From NCBI GenBank assembly GCA_033060915.1, contig CM065379.1, positions 30,399,318 to 30,463,317 of the forward strand: a stretch of DNA of 64,000 bases, read 5' to 3'. Of this stretch, positions 12,618 to 25,989 are shown one piece after another. Numbering within the stretch: the first letter of the stretch is position 1; each line of letters opens with the position of its first letter. The stretch is from Euryodendron excelsum (taxonomy: Eukaryota; Streptophyta; Magnoliopsida; Ericales; Pentaphylacaceae). The position numbers were made by a program, and so were the translations under genes. The notes beneath the pieces were generated by a model. That model did no database searches. It was not told the origin of the DNA and saw only the letters and a list, made by a program, of their open reading frames with translations.

Positions 12618-15116
12618 TGTTGGCCTGAGATAACAAACTAAGAGAGGGGGTGAATTGAGTTTTTAGAACTTTAATCAATAATCATTGATTAAAAAAATAC
12701 ACCAATGGAACAATCAACATAATACAAGATATATATGCAGGCAGCTTATAAATATGCAATGAGTGAAAATAAAGCAGAAAATAAAGAGATGAAGACACAC
12801 AGATTTTACGAAGCTTCGGCCAACCTTGCCTACATCTTCTCTTCCTTGATCCTCTCGAAGGTATTCCACTATATAATCTTCTCTTTACACAGCTGCTAAT
12901 TTCTTCAAGTGCCCAGCTCACTCTTATACAAGAGTTTACACCAAACATTTAACTCCGTGTGATTTTTCCAAGATCACTCAATCTTACAAGTGTATTACCC
13001 AAGCTACACTCAAGCTCACAAGGTTTACAAATGAAATAGATAAAACCTATACAATGGGTAGCTCTCTCAAAGAGTAAATATAGCAGATTTCAGCTAAATA
13101 CTTCCTCTCGGACTGTAGCAGTTGTAAAGCAATGAAGAATATTTAGGGCTTTTGGATTTTGGCACTTTTAGATCATTCTCCCATACCCATATATGAGTTT
13201 AAACCCAGATATGTATAGCCTTTCACAGAAACTAGCCGTTAGAGTCATTGGAAGTGCACTAATAGCATGGGCGCATAAGACAGATTCAAAAATTTGACCG
13301 TTGGAGCGAATTTTTTAATTCCCGTCACCTACCGAGATTGTCAACAATCTTCTTCTGCTGTTGCCAATCTGGCTCCCTATTTCTTTCTCTGTGACTGTTT
13401 ACCAAGATTGTCAGCAATTATTTTTCTGGTATCACTAATCTTGGCTTACCACTCATTTGACACTGCTCTTTAACAAGATTGTGAGTTAACTTTACTTCGT
13501 GTTTCCACTCCTGGCTTGCCACTTTTTTTAACGTTGCTCTTTTACAAGATTGTCAGCAGTCTCTGTTGGTGTCAGCAATCTGGTTTCTGTTTCTTTTGCT
13601 GCTGCTCTTCATTAGACATCTTTCATTCATTTTGTGTATCAATCTTTGATGATTGAAATATGTCTAAGCCTTTTCTGACTTCCTTGATAGCTTTCTGAAT
13701 CTCACATTTAGCCCTTGGTATTTTTTGTCTACCAATCTATTACGGCATCAGAAATCTTCTTGTGCTGGTGAAGTCTTTCACTTTGTCAGATCATCAGGTG
13801 TCACTAATTTGTTGTAGTGTCGTCAAACTCAATAGACTTTTCTTTTGAGCTTCCTTCACAATACTTCAAAGATAGCATAGCATGTTTAAACTACATGTTG
13901 CTTTAGTGGATAGATATAACCATGAGAATCAAAGGTCTTCATTGCGATTGAGTTGGCCAAGATGTAGTCAACCAGATTCATATCCAAAGCTCTTTTCTTC
14001 TTATGCAGGTGTCACCAATCTGATTGAGGTTCTGGAACTAACAGAAATGACTTGATCTTTCACAAACTGCTCATGTGCTCTTTATGGTGTTGGCAATATT
14101 TGAGTCATTCCATAAATCAGTCTTTGATGATGTCAATAAGTTCAGCATGAGGTCGACCATCCTCTGGGACTATTAACATTAATAGCTCATTGACTTTATA
14201 TTTTCAATTATCACTTGAAAATGTTGTGACAATCTGATCAATATATCGCAATTATGCATTTCTTCAACATTGTCGACCATTACTTCAAGGTGTTAGCAAT
14301 ATGATTGAATTTCCAAATCTGACTTTTGTAGGTTCAACCATCTTAGAATGTGTTGACCATAACTTTAGACATTTTCTTGAACTTTAATCTCCATCAAGGT
14401 GTCAGCTAACGTCAATAAGATCTTTCATTAAAACTTAGCAACTTTCAGTGGATTATTTGAACATGAGGATTGAGGGTCTTTAGCATGATAGTGTCAGCTA
14501 GATGAAGTAGAGTGTTGACACAACTATTCAATTCTTGAATTCAGTGTTAGCAATCAAGTATAGTGTTGTCAATATCTTCAAGATCTTCAACAATGTTCTT
14601 CACATAAAACTTCAGGGTGTTAACCATCTCACATGTTGTTGACAATGCCTTCTTCAAATTTGATTGCACTTCAGTTCTTTAATCTTTAATAACTTATTCA
14701 AAACCATTTTGAAACATTTCAAATGATCTTCCATGAATGCTAGGACAATGAATAAGTTCTTGAATCTTCATAAGCCCTTTAGGTTCTTTAAAACGGAATT
14801 AATGTTTCTTCATCAATCTCCAAGCTCTTCTATCAATCTTCATGTTTCCACAAAGTCAACAAATCATCATGATAGAATTCCACAGCTTCCATCATTCTTT
14901 TCAATACTTGTTGAACTTCTTGAGTATCTTCTATATCTTCAGGAATAAGATTACCCAAGTAATCTTTTTGTTGAATACTTAACCAATCAGCTCACTAATA
15001 TTTCATGTTATCAAATGATTATAATCTAACTTGCACACTTAATTGAAATCATTAGATAACAACTACATAGTTTTTTTATTATCAAAATCAACATAGAGAT
15101 CAACCTTGAGTCAACA
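12618..15116 (-). mobile_element. Solo LTR, SIRE/Maximus-like Copia (about 2.5 kb)
   Basis: The ends are TGTTGGCC at the left and AGTCAACA at the right, a TGTTG/CAACA pairing. On the minus strand the LTR starts TGTTGACTCAAGG, then TTGATAATAAAA. It ends with a GGCCGAAGC block and then CAATTCACCCCCTCTC. The end motif CAATTCACCCCC...GGCCAACA is, as I know it, typical of SIRE-type LTR 3' ends. No clean 5-bp target duplication is visible (TCGTA versus TCGCC). No PBS or PPT was found beside it, so it is a solo or truncated LTR. It contains degenerate repeats at 13328-13600. Confidence 0.55.
13328..13600. repeat. Degenerate tandem repeats inside the Copia LTR
   Basis: Several diverged units of roughly 80 bases carry (A)CAAGATTGTCAGCAATC-type cores followed by CTGGCTT-type cores. 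Related GTCAGCAATC phrases are scattered through 13980-14650. Confidence 0.5.
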
Positions 15117-15282
15117 TCGCCTTCTGGACTTGAGTGGTTGGCAATGGAAGTTACAAGGATGGTTTCTTTCCGGTGTGTAGGTGTGAAAAGGAAGAAGGGA
15201 TCTCGCCTTCCGGACTGATGTGATTGGCAAGAATGCTATAAGGACGAAAATCTTTAGCGTGATGCGGGGGGGGGGGGGGGGG
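15117..15282. repeat. Imperfect direct duplication (about 93 bp) and a 17-base poly-G run
   Basis: The phrase CGCCTTCTGGACTTGAGTGG at 15118 recurs as CGCCTTCCGGACTGATGTGA near 15213. Both are followed by TTGGCAA and a short ATAAGGACG/ACAAGGATG-like tail. A homopolymer of G occupies 15266-15282. Confidence 0.55.
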
Positions 15283-15613
15283 TCTGTTAAATTACAAAAG
15301 TACCTAAAGATTAAATAACCTTAAGAGATTCAAAGTTTAATATCTTTTGATATGGCATAGTGTGAAATTGATATCGTATTAGATAAAAGAATTGCTTTTG
15401 AACTAGAATATTTATATTTATAAATCGTTATCTCTTTACACCTTATATTAAAAAGTATTTACATTATGATTGCTAGATATATTTCCTACTGAGTTTCACA
15501 ACTCGCCCTGTTTATGGGCAAACATTCCAGATAATAGGAAATAAGCTGACATGTTTTGGGAATAATTACGTTGGACTGAATCGTTGATCAGGAAACGAAT
15601 ATGTACACAGCGC
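15283..15613 (+). mobile_element. Left part of an old Gypsy LTR remnant (G), split by LTR D
   Basis: AT-rich sequence containing TACTGAGTTTCACAACTCGCC and ending in the target site AGCGC. It continues at 28012 after LTR D. Phrases of this type are familiar from plant chromovirus-type LTRs, but the left end of G was not located. Confidence 0.4.
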
Positions 15614-16450
15614 TGTCGCGCCTAGATTTTTTGCACTCAAGGAATACACATACAAACGGGAAAAATGTTGTACTCTCCCGTTAGAACTCACCCTCCTAGA
15701 AGAATGAGTGCGACTAGGTTTTAATTGAAAATAGATTTGAATAAAGGGCTTTTGGAAAAAGTTTGGAGTTGCCACCTAACTTGATTAAGGTGAGTTAGGT
15801 CACCTAAAAACTAAGAATAATTCGAAGACTTCACTTAGGTTTTTTGAAAAATGATTTTGAAAATATTTCCTCAAGAGAGTTTTTAAGAAAATAGGTTGTT
15901 TGGCAACCTTTAGAAAACATTTAGCCCTTTTTGAAAAATGACTCATTTTGGTCTTTGAAAATAGTGATTCTAGGTTCAGAGGTTGGTTACGTGTAGGAAA
16001 GACGCATTAAGCTATCACCCTACCCCGCCCTTTCGATACCTACATGTCAATCTACCCTAGATTTACCTATGAGAGTCTTTAACTAACTAATGTTCAATCC
16101 TATCCACTTTGAAAAAGAATGTTTAAAAAGAAATTTAATATGATGCATGATATGCAAGTGCAAGAAAAAACTTGATTTGAAAATAGATTTGAAAAGAAGA
16201 ATTTGATTTGATTTGAAAAGAATGAGATTTGAAAAGATAGACTTGAAATCAAAATTGAAAAAAGATTTGAGAAAAGGGATTTAAAAATAGAAATTTGGAA
16301 TTGGAAATTGGAAATAGAGCATAGAATTGGAAACTTGAAGAAGATTGTAGAATCGGAGATTTGAAAGAGGTTGTAGAATTAGAATTTGAAAAATGTTGTG
16401 GAATTTGAAATTTGAAGGAAGTTGTAGAGATAGAGACTTGAAAAATGTGG

Positions 16451-16525
16451 TGACCGCACCCAAGAGGGTTGCCTACGTATCCTTTTGGAGGAATTAGGTC
16501 AGTCGTAGTTCGGACAAGAGTCCGA
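16451..16525 (-). other. Conserved structured RNA-like block, copy in LTR D
   Basis: In LTR sense it reads CGGAC-TCTT-GTCCG, then GAACTACGAC, then TGACC closing with GGTCA. Inside the closing stem lie hairpins TCC/GGA and ACCC/GGGT, around the conserved core GATACGTAGGCA. See the finding on covariation. Confidence 0.5.
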
Positions 16526-19084
16526 TTGAAAATAGAAGAGTTGATTTAGAAGAAAGAGATTGAATTGGAATTTGGATTGGAAGATTGAGAGATTGAACTT
16601 TGATTGGAAGATTTGAAAAGATTTGATTTTGGAAAGCTTGGTTTTAGGAAATCTAGACTTAAGAAAGACTTGAGACTTAGAAAAGATTTGGCTTGACTTG
16701 ACTTGAAAGGATTTTAGAAAAGATTTGACTCAAAAGTTAGACTTGAAAAGATTAAGAAAGATTAGATTTAGGAAGGATTTGAATTAGAAAAGTTCCGATG
16801 TAGGAAAGTTTCAAATTAGGAAAGTTTCATTTTTGGAAAATTTCGAATTAAGAAAGTTTCATTTTTGGAAAGTTTCGAATTAAGAAAGTTTTGAATTAGG
16901 AAAGTTTTCAAATTAGGAAAGTTTCAAAATTAGGAAAGTTTTGAATTAAGAAAGTTTCAACTTAGGTCAGTCTTGAATTTGGAATGTTTCAACTTAGGAA
17001 AGTTTTGAATTTGAAAAGTTTAGAAAAACAAGAAAGTTTTGAAAATAAGAAAATTTTGAATTTAGAAAGTTTTAGATTCGGAAAGATTTGAAGTTTAGTA
17101 AAGTTTAGAATTTAGAAAGTTTGGAAGTTTAGAAAAATTTAACTTAAGAAAGTTTTGAATTTAGAAAGCTTCGGATTCGGAAAGATTTTGAAATTTAGAA
17201 AGTTAAGATTTTAGAAAGATTTGGGTTTAGAAAGTTTTAACTTAAGAAAGTTTTGAATTAAGAAAGATTTGAAATTTAGAAAGTTTAGGATATAGAAAGT
17301 TTTAGAGTTTAAGTTTTAGAAAATCATGAGATTAGGAAAGGTTTGAGTTTAGGAAAGATTTGAAAGCTTAGATTTGAAAAGTTAAGATTTGGAAAGGGGT
17401 AGAATTAGGAAAGGGTTGAATCAGGAAAGATTTGAAAGTTGAGTTTTAAAATTTAGGAAAGATTTTTGTGTTTAAGTTTTGGAAAGTTAAGATTTAGGGA
17501 AGTAGGAGATTAGGAAGGAGTTGAGTTAGGAAAGAGTTGGATTAGGAAGGGATTGGATTTTGTTTCTAAGAAGAAGTGTTTGATTTTATTTCCAAAAACG
17601 GAGAATAGGATCTAGTTTCCTAAACGGGAAGATTTGATTTGATAAGGATTTGGAAAGGGAGGTTTTAAAACCCCTAGATTTGGAAGGCTATAGTTTTGAC
17701 GTAAAAAATAGGTTTTGGAAATATGTATAGTTTGGATGTGAAAACAAGAGGTTTTGGAAACCTAGGTTTTAAGGCAAGTTTGAAAACCATGTTTTTGGGA
17801 AGAAAATTAGGGTTTCCTAATCGTGGGTTTTAGGGCTCGACTTGGGCACCAAGAAAAAGGATTTTTGGAAAGTACATTTTTTGAAACGAAGATTTTTAGA
17901 AGGAAATCCTAGAAAGGAGTTTCTAGAAGGAAGATTTTGGAAAGAGAGTTTTTTAGAAAGATTTTTGGTAGAAAATTGTTGGAGAGAGTTTTTGGAAAGA
18001 TTTTTAGGGAGCGTTTTTAGAAACTGAATTTTGAGGAGAGGATTTTGGAAAAGAGTTGAAAAAGGGAGTTTTGGAAAATAGATTGTTGGAGGGAGTTTTT
18101 GAAAACAACTTTGAAAAGGAGAATTTTAGGAAAGTATGTTGAAAAAGAGATTTTTAGAAAAAGGGACACTTGAAAAGAGAGTTTTTAGAAGGTATAAAAA
18201 TATCTCACTTTCCTAAAGCGATTCTAATCATAAGAAGGTTAGAACCACTTTAAGAAAATGGTTTTGAAAGCAACAAAATTTGAAAATATGGACCATGAAA
18301 GTCACTTTAAATGTAACACTTTCCTAAAACAATCTTAGCCATGAAAAGACTAGAATCACCCTAGAATTGTGATTTTAAAAACAAGTTTTGAAAAAGGAGA
18401 TTTTGAAGCAATTTTGAAAACAAGTTTAATGCAAATTTTGAAAACGAGTTTGAAAACAATTTTTGGAAAATGCAAGATCATGATATGCACAATGCAAATT
18501 TGGAGTCGTGAACATACAAGGTTAAGACTTCATCACATAATCAAGGGGGCCGAACCCACGTGGTCTCCGGTTAGCCTAAAGGAAAGCCCCCGACACGGTG
18601 ACCCTCCAATAGGCTAATCCTACACATGGACCGGGAATTCCCTTGTTTCAAGCATGCAAAGAAAGGGAGGGGGCGCGGGAAAGAGATAGGGGATTAAAAT
18701 AGAGAAAACTCAAGTGGGTTAAGAGAGAGAAGAGAGAAGGGGAAGTGCAGAAACGTAAAACAAAAACCCACCTTGTGTCTTGTTTATTTTACGCGCCTTG
18801 CTTGTCTTCGATCTTCGTCTAGATCTTCTTCTTCAATTCTCAAGAGTTGTCTTCAATCTTCAAACTTCAGATTGCAGCTCTTCAAGTCTTCAAAGGAGGG
18901 TTGGAGGCTAGTGTATAAGTGTATGGGGGTGTGTATGAGTGTATAGAAGGTTAGGGTTTAGTGTATGGTGGCTAGGGTTTGGAAAACCTAAGGAAGCTAG
19001 GGTTTAGGGAGTGTTTGAGTTCTGTATATCGAATATTATTGTTTTTAGACTGAGTTTGCGGACCTCTTTCACGCTGAAAAAGGC

Positions 19085-19215
19085 TCTGTATTTATAGAGG
19101 TGGGATAGACATAGCGCCTGTTGCAGTGGCGCTAGGCCAATTTTCCTCTTGGCGCCACTCCTAGTGGCACCAGGTTAATTCTTGGCTTGGTGCCACTAGT
19201 AGTGGCACCATCCAG
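19085..19215 (-). promoter_or_regulatory. LTR D promoter: TATA box with three upstream GGCGC/GGTGC dyads
   Basis: On the minus strand a CTATAAATAC box lies at 19088-19097. Upstream of it are TAGCGCC/GGCGCTA arms (19112-19134), a dyad TGGCGCCACT/AGTGGCACCA (19150-19172) and a perfect dyad TGGTGCCACT/AGTGGCACCA (19188-19210). Downstream, a conserved ACAAG|GTGGG donor-like site lies at 18772/18771. Confidence 0.6.
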
Positions 19216-20301
19216 TTAGGAAAGTATTTAGGTTGGCAAGCAACGTATCTTTGACTAGATTTGGGCACTTGTACTAGTGACTACCATGCAATTTTCAGCC
19301 TGGCTTCACTAGGAGTGACTTTAGAAAGTCCGGGAAAGATTTGAAGAGGCCGGGAATGACCCGGAAGGCCAGAAAAGAGCAGGAACACCTAGAATAGTGT
19401 CCTAGAGATATTTGACTTGAAAAGTGAGGATAAGATGTGTCGGAAGGATTGACTAGGCCTTTAGGGGCAAAATGGTCAATCGGATCGGGAAGCTGCAGGG
19501 ACGGACTCGGACTGTCCCGGAAGAAGACTCAAGATTTGGAAACATTATTCAGAATGTTCCCAAAGGTTGCCGGTTTGATTCCCAAAGCCGGTGTGGTCGA
19601 AAAAGGTGACTGGCCCACTAGGGGCAAAACGGTCATTTCGCACCGGGTTTGCCGGAACTGACTTGAAATGATCCAAAAGAATAAAGAAAGGTTGTGGACA
19701 CTATAAAAAGCATTCTCGGGAAGCTAACGGTTTGATACCCAAAGTTGGTGTGGTCGGAAAAGGCGACCGGCCCTCCAGGGGCAAAACGGTCATTTTGTAC
19801 CAGGTTTGTCGGAATTGACTCAGAATGATCCGAGAAGGTAGAGGAAGGTCGGGAATACTATAAGAAGTATTCCTGGGAGGTTACAGGTTTGATACCCAGA
19901 GCCGGTGTGGTCCCCGGGGCATTTGGATGCTTGGGGGCAAAATGGTCATCTTGACCGGAAAGTCTCAAAAAAGGCCCAAGGGGCAGTTTGGTCATTTTTC
20001 ACCGAAGTGGGCTAGCAGGCACTGGTGTTGACCTGGGTTTTGAGTGTTTCCGCCACTCTGACGGCGGTCACGTGATACAGGGGTTTGTTGGCAATTCCCT
20101 ATATCGACCTGTTTGCGAGTATTTTCGCTACTCGGACGGTTCACGATCATTCCTGAGACTGCTTGATCTTGGGAAGCTGCTAAAGGGACTTAGCGCCTGA
20201 GAAGTCAACTTTCTCGAAAGGCGTGCCTAAACGGACATTTCTGCATTGGCGGGCTAGCAGGCATCAAAGGTGGATCATTCTATCATCTAGGGGACTTGGG
20301 G

Positions 20302-22990
20302 TGTCACGCCCCATAACCCGGCCTATACGGATTTAGAGTACATGACCGGCCAGTAGCAAGGCTACCCAAGGCTGCATTACATTAAATCGGTTGATCACCT
20401 GTGCATAATCATTTAAAATGATGCATAATTGCGGAAAATAGAACTTTTGATAACTTGAAAACATAATCTGTGTCATACATGGTAGAGTTGTGCCTAATCC
20501 AAAACATAATATACATAAGGACCTAATCAAGGTCCACAAAAGTTATAGCAACATATATATATATATATATATCATTACAAAACATTAGGTCTAGCCCTCA
20601 AGCATTATACAAAACATAGGCCCGTGGGCCGTAGCTCAAATCCACATATGGCCTCGCTCTAGGGCCTCCTGGATTGGCTACCTGAAAAGCATTTGAGAAA
20701 ACGTAAGCTAATGCTTAGTGAATAACAATGATGCATGAGCATGAAAATACCATGGACTAGCAGTGATGTCTAATGTATAAAATAATAGATAAACATTTAT
20801 GTATTTAAGGCATGAACTTAAAACGTGTAAGCATAGGTTTGAAATCATAGATATCATAAACATCATATTGCAGCATTCTATCGCTTCAAAACATGGTTTC
20901 ATAAAAGAGAGATGCGACATATCTTTGCTCGTGATAAAACGTAACATAACTTGTAATAAACATTTGGACATATCATTATTCTTGTTCTAAAACATAAGTG
21001 TGCTACAACTCGACATTAGAGCTATGCTCCACATCAGTAACCTTAAAGGTCACAAATAGGGCTCTTTAGGCCGTGGGACGTCTCCCGAACATGGCGATAG
21101 TTTATTTCACATCCCCTATCGTAGGACCATCGTTGCTAGTTTAAGGTCTTGCCAGGAAAGACCTCGAGTTGGCACCATACATTGAAAACTTAGCATCTCT
21201 TTCCTTTAAACATTATAGTCCATGATTTTCATTCATAACATAAGTACAGCTTGCATGCATTTCAAGGTATGACATTTGTATTGAACATAAATATTGATGC
21301 ATTGAAAATATATGGAAAACATTGCATGATATGTAGGTGAATTTAAAACATTTGGAAATTAATAGAGTTTTACTCATGGCATATCGTTACTCACCTCTCT
21401 CCGATAGGATGGGTGGTAGACAAGGTGTTCCTACACAAAATGTACATAGAAGTATAGAAATATCAATACAAGACTCCAAAGCAAAGCAACCACGTAAAAC
21501 GAGAACATAAGGTTGAGGTTTGAACATGAAAGCCGGTACGTCGACTCCTTCATCGCGTCTCAACCACCCCTTAAGAAAGATTTCGCACTCTAGCTTAGTT
21601 CCATTTGAAAATAGGCTAAAAGGGCTTTAATTGATAGTTCATAGACTAAAAACACATTTCGGATGAAGAAGTTATGCCCATAGAAAATGGGTTAAAATTT
21701 TGGAAGAAGAATGTTACTGGCAGAATTTTAGGTCAACTTCAAAATTCAATATCTCTCAAACCACAAGGAATTAGAGTACAAAATTTATATGGATACAAAG
21801 ATCTATGAGTCTACTATCCAATGCTTCAAATGGTGCATCAATCCAAGTTTTCTAGAGAAATTTATGCCCGTTCTACGAAACAGTGTCTGAGCTGGAAAGT
21901 GAAATCGGGGGCTGGGCGAAGGTGTCGGCTCCAGAAACAAAGGAGTCGCCTCTTGAGCTAAAGAAACGAAACTGGGAGTTATCTGGGCAAAAGTGTCACC
22001 TCTAGAGACTAAAGAGTCACCTCCTGAGCTGAAGAGACAAATCTAGGAGTTATCTGGGCAAAAGTGTCACCTCTAGAGACTAAAGAGTCACCTCCTGAGC
22101 TGAAGAGACAAATCTAGGAGTTATCTGGGCAAAAGTGTCGCCTCTGGAGACTAAGTAGTCACCTCCCAAACTAAACGAATAAATCTGGGAGTTCACTGAG
22201 ACAAGGAGTCGCCTCCAAAAACCAAGGAGTCCACTCCAAAGCTAAATGAATAATTCTGGGAGTTTACTGGGACAAGGAGTCACCTCCACAAAATGAGGAG
22301 TCCACTCCAAAGCTAAATACCCAGATTTTACCTGAAAATCTCCAAACCTCACTCAAATCAAAACCAAACTCCATCAAAACTCTCACAAACCCTTCCAATG
22401 CTTCTAGGGTCCAAAGATTGACCCAAGAAGACTACAACAATACAAAATCAAACACTTTAAACAAGAAAATCGAAGGGATCTAGGGTTTTAGGAATTTAAG
22501 CCCTAACTTGCATAAGTTGGGGATTTCACATTCCAAACCCTCAAATCTTTCAATGGGGCTATCAACACTCTAAACTTAGCTAATTTGGAACTCAAAAGAG
22601 TCACCCACAACAATTCAACAACACACCACACAAAGATAGATACATACACATAGACCATTGGAGAGGAAGATAGAACCTTACCTTTCTTCAAGTTTGGTTA
22701 AGTCTTCTATTGCTTCAAGCTCTTCCTCAAGCTTCCTCCTCCTTTTTCTCTTCTCCTCTTCTCCCTCTCTTCCTTCTCAATCGGCTGAGCATAAGTGAGC
22801 TGTGTGTGCACTTATGTGTATAAAAGAGGTTACACATGGGAATAATCCCATGTGTCTCATCCAAAGGCTTAAGTTACACCAAGGCTCTCATTGGTCAGTT
22901 TTGGCCCAAAAGAAGAACTAATTAACATCAAACATTATATACATTAGAAATTCTCATTAATAGAAATAAATAGAGGTTCGGGATATCAAA
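20302..22990 (-). mobile_element. Solo LTR F (about 2.7 kb), nested in LTR D
   Basis: The left end is TGTCACGCCCC and the right end GGTTCGGGATATCAAA, the degenerate reverse of a TGTGACATCCCGAACC start common in plant Gypsy LTRs. The flanks TGGGG (20297-20301) and TGTGG (22991-22995) fit a 5-bp target duplication with one change. The D sequence on both sides joins up when compared with LTR A (GGGGACTTGGG, then TCCCGGTCGA). It contains 75-bp tandem repeats and no coding sequence. Confidence 0.7.
21905..22318. repeat. Tandem repeat (unit about 75 bp) inside LTR F
   Basis: Five to six units of the form GGGAGTTATCTGGGCAAAAG, GTCACCTCTAGAGACTAAAG, AGTCACCTCCTGAGCTGAAG. The second and third units are nearly identical, which points to recent local amplification. 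Confidence 0.8.
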
Positions 22991-23683
22991 TGTGGTCTCG
23001 TCCCGGTCGATGGGTTTAAAGGGACTGTCGCACCCCGATTTTTGGGGTGTCCAAGATCCTTTCGGCTCGGAGACCCTAAAGCACGGAACTCTGTCACTAG
23101 ACCTCATCCTCCTAGAAGGACAAGTGCGACTAGATTTGAAGATTGGTTTGACTAAGGGCTTTTTAGAAAAATAGAAGTCGCCACCTAACTTGATTATGGT
23201 GAGTTAAGGCACCTAGAACTAAGCGTTAATCCGAAGACTAAACTTAGGGTTTTTGGAAAAGGTTTTTGAAAACTCCCTCAAGAGAGGGTTTTTAAGGAAA
23301 TAGGTTGTTAAGCAAACTTTGGAAAGATTTAAGCCCTTTTGGAAAATAACTCCATTTTGGTCATTTGAAAACAGAAATCTATGGTTCGGGGGTTGGTTAC
23401 GTATAGGGAAGATATCCTAAGATCATCACCCTACCCTGCCGTTTCGGTACCTACATGTCTAATCACCCTTTGTTTACTCACTAGAATAATCGATTACCAT
23501 TGTCCACTTAATATCCACTTTAGAACTTTGAAAAAGGGTTTAGTCATCACTTTTTGGATGAATGATGCATGATGCAAGTTTCGGAAGAACTTTGAAAATA
23601 ATGGGGGTTTTGAAAGAATTTAGAATAGAAACTTTGAATTGATTGGAATTTTGGAAAAGGGATTGGAGTTGAAATAAAAGTTA

Positions 23684-23760
23684 TGACCGCACCATTTTAG
23701 GTTGCCTACGTATCTCATTTGGCAAGAATCAGGTCAATCGTAGTTCGGGCAAGAGCCCGA
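23684..23760 (-). other. Conserved structured RNA-like block, copy in LTR E
   Basis: In LTR sense: CGGGC-TCTT-GCCCG, GAACTACGAT, closing TGACC/GGTCA, and hairpins TCT/AGA and ACC/GGT around GATACGTAGGCA. The first stem changes an A-T pair of copies D and J to G-C on both sides. Confidence 0.5.
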
Positions 23761-24402
23761 TAGAAAATAGGCGCATTAGGGCCTTTGAAAGATTTGAAGA
23801 TACTTTTGGGTCTTTACAGAAGTTTAAGACACTTTGAGGTCTTTGAAAAAGTTTGAGACATTTTGAGGTCTTTGGAGGAGTTTAAGACACTTTGAGGTCT
23901 TTGAAAATTGAAGACCCTTTGTGATCTTGGAGATTTTGACTTAAAATTGAATGGTGGAGTGTTTCTTGAAAATCTTTTTGGATCAACTCGAGGGAGTTTT
24001 GGAAAAATGCTTTGGCATGTCTCAAGAGAACTTGAAAGTGTTTTTGAAGTCTTGTTTTGAAAATCTTGGAGGCATGTTTTGATAAATTAGTTTTTGAAAG
24101 TAGTTTTTGGAAAGGGCTAAGGGTTTAGAATCCTAATATGGACAGCCTTGGAGGTTGTTCTTGATTTATCACTTCTCCTTGGAATCTCTAGCCATGAGAG
24201 GGCTAGGGACACCTTAGGTTTGTGACACTTTGAAAAATTTTTTGGAAAAGTCTTGAAGAGGGAATGTAAGAACATTTAAAAAGTTTATGGAGTTGGTTTT
24301 TTGAAATCAAAAGAGTAGGAGGTTTTGGAAAAATAAGCTATGAGAATAGTTTGAAAATTTGAACGATCATTTAGAAAGGGTTTAAGAGTTGGAACCTTGA
24401 AG

Positions 24403-24700
24403 TGTATTAACCTAAATAGGGTTGGCCTAGGGTTATGGGTAACCTAAGGTTAACTAACTTAGGTTAGGTTAACCTAGGGTTAAGATTACCTATGGTTAAC
24501 TAACTTGGGTTAGGTTAATCTAGGTTAAGATAACCTATGGTTAACTAACTAAGGTTGGGCTAACCTACGGTTAAGATGATTTAGGGTTAGGTTAACCTAA
24601 GGTGAGAGAATTAGGGTCAAGTTAACCTAGGGTTGGTGAACTAGGGTCAAGTTAACCTAGGGTTGGACAACTAGGGTCAAGTTAACCTAGGGTTGAATTG
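24403..24700. repeat. GGTTAACCTAGGGTTA degenerate repeats in LTR E
   Basis: More than ten imperfect 20-30 bp units built on the palindrome GGTTAACC joined to TAGGGTTA. The same block occurs in LTR B (40176-40420) and LTR C (54100-54345). It is part of the LTR, not a telomere tract. Confidence 0.8.
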
Positions 24701-25673
24701 AAAGATGACCTTTGAAAGTTTGTTTGATGCACGTTTGGAAAGAGTTTTGAAAAACAAAACATGTTATACCATAGACCTTGGTTGGCAATCTTTTTAAAAA
24801 TCATTTCCATAAAAATTTTGACTCTAGCCAAGAGTATGGTTTATATGGTTGGTGTTTGGAGACCATTCCAAGAAAGGTTTCCTCATAGCCATTATAACCT
24901 TTATCTTGATAAGAGTGGAGGTTTCAAAAATCAATATAATGATGGCAATTTTTGAAAACTCATTTTTGATGCAAAGATGGAGATAATGTATTTTTGAAAA
25001 TTATCTTTTGAGAAGGATTTTGAAAACCATTTTTCAAGGGGAAGATTCCATCAAGAGAGGGTTCATATGGCTAACAAAAGGGAGACCACTCAAGAGAGAG
25101 TTCCATGGGGCCATTCCAACCACTAAACTTGAGAGAATAGGAACCATAGAAATCAAAGAGTTTGAACATCATTCTTAGGCAAGCATAAAGAGAAAAGGGA
25201 ACTATTCTAATAATTTAGGGCTCCTATAGCCAAAATAAAAGGAGACCACTTAAGAGAGGGTTCCATGGGGCCATTTTAGCCACTAAATTTGAGAGAATGG
25301 AAACCTTGAAAACTAGGGAGTTTAAAAGCAACTTTTGTGCAAGTTGAAATGCAATGATACAAAAGTGTGAATTAGGGGGTAGTGAGGAATTTTCTAAGGC
25401 ATGACTCCTAAGGTCCCATCCTAGACTTCAAGGGGCCAACTCTTGGAACAATTTTTGAAAGAAATGTAGATCTTGGAAATGACATAAAATTAAGAGCAAT
25501 GTAAGCATTGTGGAGTGTATAGGCCTTATATATGGAGTGTATAGGCTTATGAGGGGTAGAATCTAGCCTAAGTGTTGAAGGGGAGGAATATATGTAGAGA
25601 TTCGAGTTTCTGGAGTGATTTCAGCAGAGTTTCGTATCAATTTCGGACCTGGAATATGTAAAGGGGGAGGCTT

Positions 25674-25725
25674 CTATTTATAGGCAAAACTTTCGGACAC
25701 TGGCGCATGTAGCACATGCACGAGT
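25674..25725 (-). promoter_or_regulatory. LTR E promoter: TATA box and dyad
   Basis: CTATAAATAG on the minus strand at 25674-25683, with a GCATGT...ACATGC dyad about 20 bases upstream (25704-25718). The same arrangement is seen in LTRs B and C. Confidence 0.55.
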
Positions 25726-25989
25726 ACTATTCATCTAGCAGTACGCCATGTGGCACCCATTGTACTGACTCAATCTCAACTGTTGATCGAAATTTGGTCG
25801 ATCTGATCAAAATTTGAGCGCATGTAGCATACGCTCCATCACTGAGAAGGTTCGTCCAAACTTTGCCTCGATAATTGAGTCAATAGGGAAGGTTTCAGGG
25901 AAATCGGTCGCACTCGGGATGTTCTCCCAGGGCTTCCAGTGAATTTTCATGTTTTTAGAAAGTTTGAATTATGTTTGGAAGTGTGAGGT

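Noticed and set aside
16540..17560. Long purine-rich AGGAAAGTTT periodic tract (and its complement in A, C and J) as a possible repetitive protein gene
   Set aside because: Stops occur in all frames, the unit length drifts, and the tract occurs at the same place in four LTRs. It is low-complexity LTR sequence.
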